This document shows positions 1-8,060 of a stretch of 34,440 nt of DNA, one piece after another. Source of the DNA: Alphaproteobacteria bacterium (GTDB taxonomy: Bacteria > Pseudomonadota > Alphaproteobacteria > Caulobacterales > Aquidulcibacteraceae); the NCBI GenBank assembly GCA_018971945.1, contig JAGWZH010000023.1, positions 1 to 34,440 of the forward strand, read 5' to 3'. The position numbers and the translations under genes are program-made. Each line of letters begins with the position of its first letter. Within the stretch, counting starts at the first letter, position 1. The notes under the pieces are model-generated. The model had not been told where the DNA came from, searched no databases, and worked only from the letters and a program-made list of their open reading frames with translations.

Positions 1-136
1 CCCAAACAGTGATGACGATAGCGCCGGCGAGACGCAAGGCGATTGGGACACGTCACAAAAAATTCTTCGATTTCGTGTTTGCGATTGAGGACCTGAACCA
101 ATACTCAATGTCGGAACCTAACTCGGAGTTGTCGAC

Positions 137-808
137 ATGGTGCGTTGGTCTAGGCGCCAAATGCTCATGCTCGCTACCGGCGCCGGTGCGGTAAGCGCCG
201 CGTCGGTCGGGTCAGCATCTGCTGAGACTGTAGAGTACGAGTATGACGCCTTGGGCCGCCTCGTCCGCGTCCGATACGCGACTGGTGCGACCGTCGATTA
301 CGCCTATGACGCCGCGGGAAATCGCACTCAAGTGGTCAGCGCTGCAAGCTCAGGGTCTCGGTTCACCGCCACCATACCGCTGCCTTCGTCAACTGCAATA
401 GAACTTGGCTCATTCGCCGCTGCCGCAGGATATGACTTTGCTCGAAATGCAACGATCGAGTTCCTGGTTCCAAATGGCGTTTTGATCGACGGCTTCATAG
501 AAGATGGAGAGTTCTACACAGCGCTTTGGTTTGGCGGCTTCGGCTGGCGCTTTGACCTTTATGACATCCAGCTCACGCTCCGTGTACAGAGTGGCGGAGC
601 GGTTTGCGGCGCTCACGTCGGCGGTTATGGGGGTGGCAATGCGATCTACGCTGATGTCCCGGGGGCTATCATCGTGGAGCCTGGCGGGGTTATCGCATCA
701 ACGCCCTATGGCCCAAGCAATCCTAGCCTTTTTGGTTACGCGATCATCCGAACGGCCCCGGTCAACATCACGAATAATGGTACGATATCAGGCCGCATTC
801 TCGGGTGA
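137..808 (+). CDS. Short YD-repeat (RHS-type) protein with Tat-like signal
   Basis: A 223-residue protein. The N-terminus carries a twin-arginine-like signal (SRRQMLML followed by an Ala/Gly-rich stretch ending ASA-E near residue 29). Two consecutive YD repeats follow (YEYDALGRLVRVRY, then YAYDAAGNRTQ, residues 33-66). The remaining ~150 residues are unlike RHS repeats: they are Gly-rich and include GGYGGGNAIYADVPGAIIV and NITNNGTISG, which resemble phage tail-tip or fibre glycine-rich segments. A GGAG ribosome-binding site lies 8 bases before the ATG. Full RHS proteins have dozens of repeats, so this is either a detached C-terminal cassette or a mini-YD protein. A second RHS-like fragment lies just downstream. 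The YD repeats are seen directly; export through Tat and the fibre-like tail are inference. Confidence 0.6.
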   Translation: MVRWSRRQMLMLATGAGAVSAASVGSASAETVEYEYDALGRLVRVRYATGATVDYAYDAAGNRTQVVSAASSGSRFTATIPLPSSTAIELGSFAAAAGYDFARNATIEFLVPNGVLIDGFIEDGEFYTALWFGGFGWRFDLYDIQLTLRVQSGGAVCGAHVGGYGGGNAIYADVPGAIIVEPGGVIASTPYGPSNPSLFGYAIIRTAPVNITNNGTISGRILG

Positions 809-983
809 GATTGCTTCCGCTTTTTCAGGTCTTTGCCTTGAGTAGAGGTGGTCGCCCTTCTGGAAGCTTTTGGATCGCAGCGATTTAGGTGCTTAGCGAG
901 TTGCGAGCGCTGGTGCTGCCTTAAGAGCGCATTTCGCTCGGTCGGAGTTGGTTGTCGTTCTGCAACTGGGGAGAGGTCCGGGC

Positions 984-1235
984 ATGGCTGGGTTGTGGCG
1001 GTGGCTTATTTGTATCGCAGCTCTTTGCCTAACACTGGATCAGGCCCATGCAGAGTCGCGATTGCCGCCGGTCTTTGTTGATTATGACAGCTTTGGCTGG
1101 GACTTTGGGGCGAACCAGTGGAGACGGAGCACCGAGGAAGTGCGAGTTGGTCCGGCCAATCAAGGCGGGCTGTCCTTCACTCGCACTATCATTGCTGGCC
1201 CGGAGTTCCTCTGGACTAGCAGCCTGTCGGACTGA
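984..1235 (+). pseudogene. RHS-type protein, N-terminal fragment cut by the IS
   Basis: The ATG at 984 has a strong ribosome-binding site (GGGGAGAGG at 968-976). It starts with a Sec signal peptide (MAGLWRWLICIAALCLTLDQAHA) followed by DYDSFGWDFGANQW and VGPANQGGLSFTRTI. This is typical of the start of bacterial RHS/YD-repeat proteins just before the repeat region. Reading continues into the left end of the insertion sequence at about 1216 and stops at 1233. No later part of the gene is found beyond the right end of the IS, where pstA begins within 10 bases. It is therefore a truncated gene whose 3' part has been lost or moved. The family call rests on the N-terminal pattern only. Confidence 0.55.
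1216..1234 (+). repeat. Left terminal inverted repeat of the IS
   Basis: CTAGCAGCCTGTCGGACTG. The reverse complement of 2651-2669 is CTAGCAGCCCGTCGGACTG, with one mismatch in 19. Confidence 0.85.
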
Positions 1236-1261
1236 ACGGCAAATCAGTGTATTCTGAGGCC

Positions 1262-2602
1262 ATGGCTAATTTTGTTCCTTGTGACCGCGACCAGGCGTTT
1301 TTGTTGCCGCCGGACCTGAAGGATTGGCTGCCGGGCGATGATCTGGCGCATTTCATCATAGCGGCGGTGGATCGGGTGCCGCTTGGCGCTTTCAAGGTCA
1401 ATGACCGGAATTCCGGCAGCGCGCAGTATCATCCGCGTATTATGCTTGCGCTGCTGATTTATTGTTATGCCAACGGGATTTTCTCGTCGCGGCGGATCGA
1501 GCGGGCCACTTACCGCGACATCGGCGTGCGGTTTGTGACGGCCAACACCAACCCTGACCACGACACGATCTCGGCGTTCCGGCGCAACAACAAGGCTGCT
1601 GTCGAGGCGGCGTTCTTGCAAGTGCTGTTGTTGGCCAAGGAATTGGGGCTTTTGAGCGTGGGCAATGTGTCGATCGACGGTACGAAGATCGACGCCAACG
1701 CATCGCGGGTGAGATCGCTTCGCTATGACCGCGCCAAAGCGCTGCGCGAGACATTGAAAGCCGACATCTCCGCGCTGATGGCGCAGGCCGCCGCCGCCGA
1801 CGCCGAGGGCGAAGATCTCCAGGCCTTGCCAGCCGAGATCGCGCGCCGCGAGGCCCTGCACGCCAAGCTCGACGCAGCGTGCCAGCGCCTGGAGGCGCAA
1901 GCCAAAGCCGAAGCCGAAGCGGCGATGCCCGCCTATGAGGAAAAAATGGCGGCCTATGAAGCCAGAAACGGCAAGGGTCGCAAACCCGAACCGCCCGACG
2001 ATGAGCCGCCTCCAGAGCGTCAGACCAATCTGACCGATCCGGATTCAAGCCTGATGCGCAAATCCAAGGCGCATGAATATCGCCAAGCCTATAACGCCCA
2101 AGCCGTCGTCTGCGCCGACGGCGCGCAATTGATTCTTGCGACAAATGTCGCCAACACGCCGACCGATCAGCCGACTTTTGCGCCGACAATCCTTGGCATG
2201 GCGCAGACAATCGGCCTGCCGAAAACAGTGCTCGCCGACACCGGTTTTGCATCCGGCCCGGCAGTCAAAGCGTTGCAGGAGCGAGAGATCTTACCGCTCG
2301 TCGCCATCGCTCGTACCCAACCCCACCGGCCCTATGATTTCCGCCCGCCGCCCGATCCGAAACCGGAACGGCAAATCAGCGAACCCTGGCGGATTGAGAT
2401 GAAGGCCAAGCTGGAGACCGACAATGCAAAAGCGCTCTACAAACGCCGAAAACAAACCGTGGAACCCGTTTTCGGAATCGTCAAAAGCGCCATGCGATTT
2501 CGCAATTTCCTGCTGCGTGGCCTGGAAAACGTGAAAACTGAGTGGACTCTGGTAAGCTTGGCCTACAACTGCCGGCGATTGGTCGTCCTCAAGGCGACCT
2601 GA
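1262..2602 (+). CDS. IS1182-family DDE transposase
   Basis: A 446-residue transposase. The N-terminal DUF772/InsH-like domain (residues 1-110) has the usual PPDLKDWLPGDDLAHFI and HPRIMLALLIYCYANGIFS stretches. The presumed catalytic acids sit in VSIDGTKIDANAS (Asp139), VLADTGFASG and RRKQTVEPVFGIVK. Between the first and second acid lies an Ala/Glu-rich coiled-coil segment, as in IS1182 members. The ATG at 1262 gives the usual MANFVP start; an in-frame GTG at 1247 lies closer to the IS end and is less likely. The frame is intact, so the element may still be active. Confidence 0.9.
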   Translation: MANFVPCDRDQAFLLPPDLKDWLPGDDLAHFIIAAVDRVPLGAFKVNDRNSGSAQYHPRIMLALLIYCYANGIFSSRRIERATYRDIGVRFVTANTNPDHDTISAFRRNNKAAVEAAFLQVLLLAKELGLLSVGNVSIDGTKIDANASRVRSLRYDRAKALRETLKADISALMAQAAAADAEGEDLQALPAEIARREALHAKLDAACQRLEAQAKAEAEAAMPAYEEKMAAYEARNGKGRKPEPPDDEPPPERQTNLTDPDSSLMRKSKAHEYRQAYNAQAVVCADGAQLILATNVANTPTDQPTFAPTILGMAQTIGLPKTVLADTGFASGPAVKALQEREILPLVAIARTQPHRPYDFRPPPDPKPERQISEPWRIEMKAKLETDNAKALYKRRKQTVEPVFGIVKSAMRFRNFLLRGLENVKTEWTLVSLAYNCRRLVVLKAT

Positions 2603-2650
2603 AGCAGAGCTCCGCCAATATAGGACCAACATGAGGTTAAGTGGCAAGGC

Positions 2651-2669
2651 CAGTCCGACGGGCTGCTAG
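2651..2669 (-). repeat. Right terminal inverted repeat of the IS
   Basis: CAGTCCGACGGGCTGCTAG, the inverted partner of 1216-1234 (18/19). It ends in CTAG and is followed after nine bases by the reversed stop codon of pstA. Confidence 0.85.
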
Positions 2670-2678
2670 CCCAAAGCC

Positions 2679-3818
2679 TCACCAGCGCAAGCGCCGCCGG
2701 AGCCTGTAGCGCAGCCAGATGGCGAGACCATTCATCAAAAGAGTGATGATCAACAACACAAGCCCCGCCGCCGCGGCCAGAGCCCGGAACTCCTCCTGCG
2801 GCCTGCTTGTCCAGTTGAACATCTGGATCGGTATGGCGGTGAAGCTTTCTCGCAGCCAGGAGTGGGGCGACCAAGTCGCTGCGGCCTCCGCAAGGCTCGC
2901 GGGCGCCTCCACGAGCGTCCCGTGCGGCAGGACTGCGGTCTGCGCCTCGCTGATCAAGACTTCAGATCCATCGGCTGCGATCACGGTGGACCCTGCGGGC
3001 AGTTCGACCTCCTCAACCGAAGACGGATCGAGCGCGGCCCCGTTCTGGTCCACCGCGCCGACATAGTGCGCCAGAGGCTCCCCGGGAGCGGCGATCGGAA
3101 GGAACGCGACGAACGCCAAGCCCCCGATCACAATCAATGGAGCGGTCTCCCCGATCGCGCGGGACAATCCGATGATCACGCCGGTGACCACGCCTGGCAG
3201 CGCGTTTGGCAGCACATGGTCCTGGGTTGTCCGCCATTTCGTGGCCCCAAGAGCCAGGGCCGCCTGCCGCAACTCCTGCGGCACCGCGCGCACAGCCTCA
3301 CGCGTCGCCACGATCACGATCGGCAGGATCAGCAAAGCGAGCGTCAGTCCGCCTGTGAGGATTGTTTGGCCAAGGTCCATCGCCTGCACGAACAATCCGA
3401 GGGCCAAGAGCCCGAATATGATGGAGGGTACCGCCGCAAGATTGTTCACCGCGATCTCGATGAGGCTGGTGAACGGGTTTTTGGGCGCGTACTCTTCCAG
3501 ATAAAGACCGGCCGCCACCCCCAACGGAATGGCGAAGGCCGCAGTGGTCAGGATCAGGAAGATCGACCCCACCCAGGCCGACAAGATCCCCGCCCGCTGC
3601 GGCTGCGAAGAGGGGAAACTGAGAAAGAACTCGGGCGCGATCAGGTGCGCGCCGGCGTCGACAAGGTCCCAAACGAGAGCGATGAGCGTGAGAAGCCCAA
3701 TCACAGTGGCGAGCAAACCAAGGACGACGAACACCACCTCCGCCCGGCGTCGGGATCTCACCTGCGGAACCATCGCGGCGATCGAAGGCCGAGCCGCGTC
3801 GATCTCGACAGCGTTCAT
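2679..3818 (-). CDS. pstA: Phosphate ABC transporter permease PstA
   Basis: Inner-membrane permease that pairs with PstC in the high-affinity PstSCAB phosphate importer. The cytoplasmic coupling (EAA) loop is clear (REAVRAVPQELRQAALALGA, about residues 173-192), as are the family motif RAIGETAPL and the C-terminal PIQMFNWTSRPQEEF. At 379 residues it is longer than E. coli PstA (296). The extra length is partly an insert of about 80 residues (roughly 243-324) before the last family motif, in a predicted periplasmic position, Ala/Glu/Ser-rich and without a recognised domain. The ATG at 3818 overlaps the pstC stop by one base (TGATG), so translation is probably coupled. The IS begins 9 bases after its stop, where pstB would normally follow. 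Confidence 0.93.
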   Translation of the reverse strand: MNAVEIDAARPSIAAMVPQVRSRRRAEVVFVVLGLLATVIGLLTLIALVWDLVDAGAHLIAPEFFLSFPSSQPQRAGILSAWVGSIFLILTTAAFAIPLGVAAGLYLEEYAPKNPFTSLIEIAVNNLAAVPSIIFGLLALGLFVQAMDLGQTILTGGLTLALLILPIVIVATREAVRAVPQELRQAALALGATKWRTTQDHVLPNALPGVVTGVIIGLSRAIGETAPLIVIGGLAFVAFLPIAAPGEPLAHYVGAVDQNGAALDPSSVEEVELPAGSTVIAADGSEVLISEAQTAVLPHGTLVEAPASLAEAAATWSPHSWLRESFTAIPIQMFNWTSRPQEEFRALAAAAGLVLLIITLLMNGLAIWLRYRLRRRLRW

Positions 3819-4723
3819 CAATAGGCCTCCCGCAGCCGCCGCTGCAGCCAGACGGCGAAGAAGTTGAAAATGAGGGTCAGGATCAGAAGCGCGACGCCCG
3901 CGGCGAAAATGCTCTGATAGGGCAGCGTGCCCACGGCCAGATCTCCTTTGGCGACTTGGGCGATGAACGCCGTCACCGTCGCGCCCTGTTCCAGCGGCGA
4001 GAACACCATGCGCACCTCAGTCCCGGCGGCGATCGCCACGATCATGGTCTCTCCCACGGCCCGGGCCATACCGAGAATGATCGCCCCGATCACCCCCGAG
4101 ATCGCGGCCGGCAGCACCACCCGCAGCGCCGTTTCAAGTTTGGTGGCTCCCAGGGCGTAGGACCCGTCTCTGAGCGCCTGCGGCACCGCCCGGAGCGCGT
4201 CCTCCGAGAGCGAGGCGATATAGGGGATGATCATCAGCCCCATGACGACGCCGGCCGACAGGATGTTGAAACCAGGCAAGCCGGGAATGAGAACCTGCAG
4301 GAGCGGCGTGACAAACAGCAGGGCGAAATAGCCATAGACCACCGTGGGGACGCCGGCGAGAAGCTCCAGAATGGGCTTCACGATCTCCCGAACGCGATCT
4401 CCGGCGAACTCGCTCAAGAAGATCGCGACCACGACGCCGAGCGGGACCGCCACCGACAAGGCCACGAGCGTGACCATGAATGTGCCGGTCAAAAGCGGCG
4501 CGATCCCGTAATGCGGATCAGCGAAGGTGGGCGTCCAACGAGTTTCGGAGACGAACTCCAGGAGCGACACTTCGGCGAAGAACGATGCGGATTCCGACAC
4601 GAGCACCCACACGATGCCAGCGACGATCAGAACCGCCAGCACCGCGGCGAGCCGCAGCCCTTCCTCGATGAGGCGCTCCCCCCACCGCACCCGCTTGACA
4701 GTGAAATCTCGATTGAGCGCCAT
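3818..4723 (-). CDS. pstC: Phosphate ABC transporter permease PstC
   Basis: A 301-residue inner-membrane permease of the PstSCAB importer. Visible features are the N-terminal membrane segment (25-42), VPLGVVVAIFLSEFAG (93-108), ELLAGVPTVVYGYFALLF (120-137), the EAA coupling loop ALRAVPQALRDGSYALGATK (176-195) and MARAVGETM (219-227). A GGAGG ribosome-binding site precedes the ATG. It lies 25 bases after pstS and overlaps pstA by one base, so the three genes are one operon. Length is normal for the family. Confidence 0.94.
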   Translation of the reverse strand: MALNRDFTVKRVRWGERLIEEGLRLAAVLAVLIVAGIVWVLVSESASFFAEVSLLEFVSETRWTPTFADPHYGIAPLLTGTFMVTLVALSVAVPLGVVVAIFLSEFAGDRVREIVKPILELLAGVPTVVYGYFALLFVTPLLQVLIPGLPGFNILSAGVVMGLMIIPYIASLSEDALRAVPQALRDGSYALGATKLETALRVVLPAAISGVIGAIILGMARAVGETMIVAIAAGTEVRMVFSPLEQGATVTAFIAQVAKGDLAVGTLPYQSIFAAGVALLILTLIFNFFAVWLQRRLREAY

Positions 4724-4748
4724 GGCTTCATCCTCCGCCGGCGAGCCT

Positions 4749-5804
4749 TTAAGGCCTGACCGGAGCCTCCGCCGTTGGCGTTGCCGCCGCCTGGTCGACC
4801 TCTGCGACCTGCGCGGTCAAGAGTGGTCTTTGCTTCAGTTCTTCGATCGTGACACCGACCGCCCCTTCCCCATTGAAGGCGGTGCCCAGCGTGCGGTTGC
4901 GGATCCGGTCGGCATAGACGGCGTAGCTCGCGTCGGGCAGCGGCACATAGCCCACCGCATTGGCTTCCTGCCGCACCTGCGAGAGATAGAAGAGCGCGAA
5001 CTGGCGCACAGCCGACCGATCCAGAGACCGCGCCGAGATATAGATGAACAGCGGCCGCGACAGCGGCCGATAGGTCCCGGCGCCAACATTGGCCAAGGTG
5101 GGCTCAACTGGCCCCTCTCCGTTGTCGATCGCCACCGCGGAAAGCTGGTCGCGATTGGCGAGATAATAGGCGACGCCGAAATAGCCGAGGCCTCCTCGGG
5201 AGGTCGACACGCCTTGCACAATCACGTTGTCGTCTTCGGTGGGGGTGAAATCGGCGCGGGAGGCGCCTTCCTCCCCGTTCACAGCGAGCGTGAAGAAGTC
5301 GAACGTCCCCGAAGCGGTTCCCGGGCCGAACAGCGACAAGGGCGCGTCTGGAAAACCAGGATCGATATCTCGCCAGTTCCGAACGGTGCGCTCCGCCGCC
5401 GGCGCCCACATTCGCCGCAATTGGTCAACGGTTAGCGAGGTGATGGGGTTGTTTTTATTCACCACCACCGTGATCCCGTCGAACACGATCGGCGCCTCGA
5501 CAAACCCTATGCCCGCCTCCGCGCAGGCCTCCATTTCGTCGCGCTCAATCGGCCTTGAGGCCCCGACAATGTCCACCTCGCCACGACAAAACTTGGCGAA
5601 ACCGCCTCCTGTGCCAGCTTCCCCGAGCGGGACCCGGATGCGTCGCCCGTAACGGGTCTGGAAGGCTTCCGCCACGCGCTCCGACACGGGAAAAACGGTT
5701 GAGGACCCGTCGACCCGCACCTGCTGGATCGGCGGCCGCTCCGCGCAACCCGCAGCGCTCAATCCGATGAGGCAGGAGAAGGCCCAAATCGCTGGGCGGA
5801 GCAT
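4749..5804 (-). CDS. pstS: Phosphate-binding lipoprotein PstS
   Basis: Substrate-binding protein of the phosphate importer, 351 residues from the chosen ATG at 5804. That start gives a lipoprotein signal peptide (MLRPAIWAFSCLIGLSAAGC) with lipobox LSAAGC; an upstream in-frame start at 5861 would put 19 extra residues in front of it. The ligand-binding motifs of the PstS family are visible: VDGSSTVFPVSERVAEAF, GEAGTGGGFAKFCRGEVDIVGASR and GPGTASGTFDFFT. It is first in the pstSCA operon and lies 87 bases downstream of a triple PHO box, so PhoB control in phosphate starvation is expected. Confidence 0.93.
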   Translation of the reverse strand: MLRPAIWAFSCLIGLSAAGCAERPPIQQVRVDGSSTVFPVSERVAEAFQTRYGRRIRVPLGEAGTGGGFAKFCRGEVDIVGASRPIERDEMEACAEAGIGFVEAPIVFDGITVVVNKNNPITSLTVDQLRRMWAPAAERTVRNWRDIDPGFPDAPLSLFGPGTASGTFDFFTLAVNGEEGASRADFTPTEDDNVIVQGVSTSRGGLGYFGVAYYLANRDQLSAVAIDNGEGPVEPTLANVGAGTYRPLSRPLFIYISARSLDRSAVRQFALFYLSQVRQEANAVGYVPLPDASYAVYADRIRNRTLGTAFNGEGAVGVTIEELKQRPLLTAQVAEVDQAAATPTAEAPVRP

Positions 5805-5890
5805 GGCCGTCTCCAAAAGCGCGGACATAGGCGTGGGCGAGCAGGCCGCGAACGCCCCCAAAGGCGGGTCCTAGGACGAAGCCGTGAACC

Positions 5891-5923
5891 CTGCGCGACA
5901 GGACCATGACAAATTTGCGACAA
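5891..5923 (-). promoter_or_regulatory. Triple PHO box (PhoB binding) upstream of pstS
   Basis: On the minus strand three 11-base direct repeats run end to end: TTGTCGCAAAT (5923-5913), TTGTCATGGTC (5912-5902), CTGTCGCGCAG (5901-5891). Each starts with the (C/T)TGTC(A/G) half-site of the known PHO box, in the known 11-base spacing. It lies 87 bases upstream of the pstS ATG. Confidence 0.85.
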
Positions 5924-6299
5924 AGTCGGCCCCGGGGCCAGTCCGAGGATTGAGGTCCAACGGTTTGGGCCCAAAAGTTTGGGCGTGCCGGAGGCGGAGC
6001 GGCCGCTACCATGTGAGAGAGCGCCGCGCTTTGCAGGCCTTGGGCAGGCCAGACCGCCATGGCGCCCCGGCGCGCGATGGGTGAAGGCTCCTCTGCTGCG
6101 GGACCTCCCCATCGCCCCAGGGACGCCGGCGCAGCCAATGGCTTCGAACAAGGCCCGTCGCGACGCCTGGGCGGGGGCGTGCCAATAGCGCTTGTGACGA
6201 ACCCTTTGCGTCATACTGGCCGCCCTTCGCGTTTACTCTTACGAAACCCTTGGCCGCCTTGAGCGGAAGCATCCGCGAAAAATGGCGCCTGATGGGTCA
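5924..6299. other. Intergenic region between pstS PHO box and the ODC leader
   Basis: No convincing gene. The open frames here lack ribosome-binding sites and recognisable protein patterns. A perfect 12-bp palindrome TTTGGGCCCAAA (5964-5975) is followed by a repeat of its half (GTTTGGGC, to 5984). A TGACG(N9)CGTCA inverted pair (6195-6199 and 6209-6213) precedes the leader RNA candidate and may be part of its promoter region. No firm -10/-35 could be assigned. Confidence 0.4.
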
Positions 6300-6633
6300 T
6301 TTTCTTCTTTACAGGGGGGCTCGTTGCCCCTAAGTGCGCCCTACCGGCGGACCTGGAAACAGAGTCTACTAACGCCCCCTCGGCCCAGGCCACACGGGGG
6401 ACCGACCATAGTGATCCCGATGGGAGGCGTTCGCCCCCTTTTTCGGAAGCTAGGGCACGGCCTCCCGGCGTAAGCTCCCAAGGGCGGACCTGACATGTCG
6501 GCGCGTCTTTCCATGTGAAAGGCGAAGCCGTCGCAGCTCCGACTAACGCCGGCCTGGGTTTGAACAATGCTGGGCAGCCCCTGAAAGGGCGGCGGACGTT
6601 CCCGCGCACAGCTACACTGAGGGGGAGAGCCGG
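6300..6633 (+). ncRNA. Candidate speF-type leader RNA of ornithine decarboxylase
   Basis: A gene-free, structured stretch directly before an ornithine decarboxylase. This is the position and size expected of the speF motif known upstream of ODC genes in alphaproteobacteria. Seen directly: an AGGGG/CCCCT hairpin (6313-6317 with 6327-6331); GGCGGACCTG twice (6346-6355, 6483-6492), each followed by ACTAACGCC (6368-6376, 6542-6550); and a strong hairpin with a T-run at 6422-6443 between the two copies. Only the location is known to match speF; I could not compare with the family consensus. The 5' end is a guess. Confidence 0.55.
6422..6443 (+). terminator. Terminator-like hairpin inside the ODC leader
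   Basis: GGGAGGC, loop GTTC, GCCCCC, then TTTTT (6439-6443). The stem is GC-rich with one A/C mismatch. Its place inside the leader, about 190 bases before the start codon, fits an attenuator rather than the end of an upstream gene, since pstS runs the other way. Confidence 0.5.
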
Positions 6634-7878
6634 ATGGATCACATCCTGCGCCTTGCATCGTCTGCGGAACACGCCTCCGCGGCCGACGCCGTTGCCGCTG
6701 TGCGGCCGGAAGGCCCGTTGGCGATTGCGCGCCCGCACCGGGTGCGGGCCGCCGCGGCATGGTTTCGCGCCAAGTTTGAGGGCGAGATTTTCTACGCCGT
6801 GAAGGCGAACCCGTCTGCTTGGGCTTTGGACGCCCTATGGGCCGCGGGGGTCCGCGGCTTTGACGTCGCCTCTGAAAACGAAGTCCGGCTTGTGGCCGAG
6901 CGGTTTGGATCTGAGGCCAAGCTCGCCTTCATGCACCCGGTGAAGTCTCGCCGCGCGATTCAGCGCGCCTATCACGACTTCGGCGTCCGCACCTTTGTGA
7001 CGGATACCGAAGAGGAGCTTGAGAAGATCCTGGTCGAAACCGGCGGCGCGAAGGACCTGACCCTGATCGTACGCCTGGCTGTGTCCAATGATGGGGCTTC
7101 CCTGCCGCTGTCGCAAAAGTTCGGCGCCACGGGCGAGGAGGCCGTGCGGCTGATGAACCGCGCCCGCCGCGCCACCGAAGACCGTATGGGCGTTTCTTTT
7201 CATGTGGGCAGCCAGTGCCTGCGGCCCATGAGCTATCGCGCCGCCATGCAGGACGCGGACCGCGCCATCATCCGCGCGGGAGTCGTGGTGGACATTGTGG
7301 ACGTCGGCGGCGGCTTCCCGGCGATTTATCCGGGCGCGCCGATCCCGCCAATGGAGCGCTATATGGACGAAATCCATCAAGCCTTCGAGCAGATGCGCGT
7401 GGCGCAGAACGCCGAGCTCTGGGCCGAGCCTGGCCGAGCCCTGGTCGCCGAGGCCGGCTCCATCGTCGCCCGCGTCGAGCTGCGCAAGGGCGGCGCTCTC
7501 TATCTGAACGATGGGTCTTACGGCAATTTGTTCGACGCCACCCATGTGCGGTGGCCCTATCCTGTCAAACATATCCGTGATGGCGCCGCCTCTCGCGCAA
7601 AGCTCGCACCGTTTTCGTTCTACGGCCCCACCTGCGACTCCATCGACGCCGCCGCCGGCCCATTTCTGTTGCCCGCCGATATCCGCGAAGGCGATCATAT
7701 CGAGATCGGGATGTTGGGGGCCTACGGCGTGGCGATGGCAAGTCGCTTCAACGGTTTTGGTGAGACCGAGCTGGCGGTGGCCTTGGACACGCCTTGGCCC
7801 ACCCTTTACAGCGAGGCGGAGACGCCGCTTGCCGCCCAAGCCAAAGCCAAGCGTGGGAAGGACAAATCCGCCTTGTGA
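6634..7878 (+). CDS. speF: Ornithine decarboxylase, PLP fold type III
   Basis: A 414-residue alanine-racemase-fold decarboxylase making putrescine from ornithine (possibly also cadaverine from lysine). The PLP lysine is Lys57 in FYAVKANP. Other family motifs in order are FDVASENEV, SFHVGSQC, the glycine loop VGGGFPAIYP, WAEPGRALVAEAG, YGPTCDSIDAA (active-site Cys-Asp) and GAYGVAMASRFNGF. The GAGGGGGAG ribosome-binding site sits 6 bases before the ATG. It is preceded by a long leader RNA candidate and followed by a DHS-like gene, making a small polyamine locus. The symbol follows alphaproteobacterial usage for ODC with this leader; the substrate is inferred from family. Confidence 0.88.
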   Translation: MDHILRLASSAEHASAADAVAAVRPEGPLAIARPHRVRAAAAWFRAKFEGEIFYAVKANPSAWALDALWAAGVRGFDVASENEVRLVAERFGSEAKLAFMHPVKSRRAIQRAYHDFGVRTFVTDTEEELEKILVETGGAKDLTLIVRLAVSNDGASLPLSQKFGATGEEAVRLMNRARRATEDRMGVSFHVGSQCLRPMSYRAAMQDADRAIIRAGVVVDIVDVGGGFPAIYPGAPIPPMERYMDEIHQAFEQMRVAQNAELWAEPGRALVAEAGSIVARVELRKGGALYLNDGSYGNLFDATHVRWPYPVKHIRDGAASRAKLAPFSFYGPTCDSIDAAAGPFLLPADIREGDHIEIGMLGAYGVAMASRFNGFGETELAVALDTPWPTLYSEAETPLAAQAKAKRGKDKSAL

Positions 7879-8060
7879 TGGGGATCGGCCGGCCTTCCTG
7901 ACCTGAGGGCCGCGAGTGACGGGAAGGCTTCATTGACGAGAAAGACCGTCTCGTTTAGCGAGCCCCTCTGAACCATCCAGCCCCGCGCGTTCGGCGATGC
8001 GTCCGTGCGGAAGCGATAATTGTGTGTGACGTCGCCATCTTGAAACCAAGGACGAACACC

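Larger units (their letters stand above)
1216..2669 (+). mobile_element. IS1182-type insertion sequence
   Basis: A complete element of about 1.45 kb. It carries one transposase gene and imperfect terminal inverted repeats that match at 18 of 19 positions (1216-1234 and 2651-2669). Both ends begin with the palindrome CTAG, which may be a 4-bp target duplication or part of the repeat; the sequence cannot separate the two because CTAG is its own complement. The left end interrupts an RHS-type gene, and the right end lies 9 bases from the stop codon of pstA. Family assignment is from the transposase. Confidence 0.85.

Noticed and set aside
9-194. 61-residue frame at the window start
   Set aside because: No ribosome-binding site or family pattern, and it overlaps the better supported YD-repeat gene.
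2862-3824. Long plus-strand frame opposite pstA
   Set aside because: Shadow of pstA, with the highly charged composition typical of antisense frames in high-GC DNA.
5964-5984. Palindrome TTTGGGCCCAAA with repeated half
   Set aside because: Perfect but lone; no regulator can be named and it is far from both neighbouring starts, so it is only noted in the gap description.
5759-6214. Minus-strand frame upstream of pstS
   Set aside because: It would run through the PHO box and pstS start; Arg/Pro-rich with no ribosome-binding site.
6834-7839. Minus-strand frame of 334 residues opposite ODC
   Set aside because: Shadow of ODC, which has all catalytic motifs in the plus frame.
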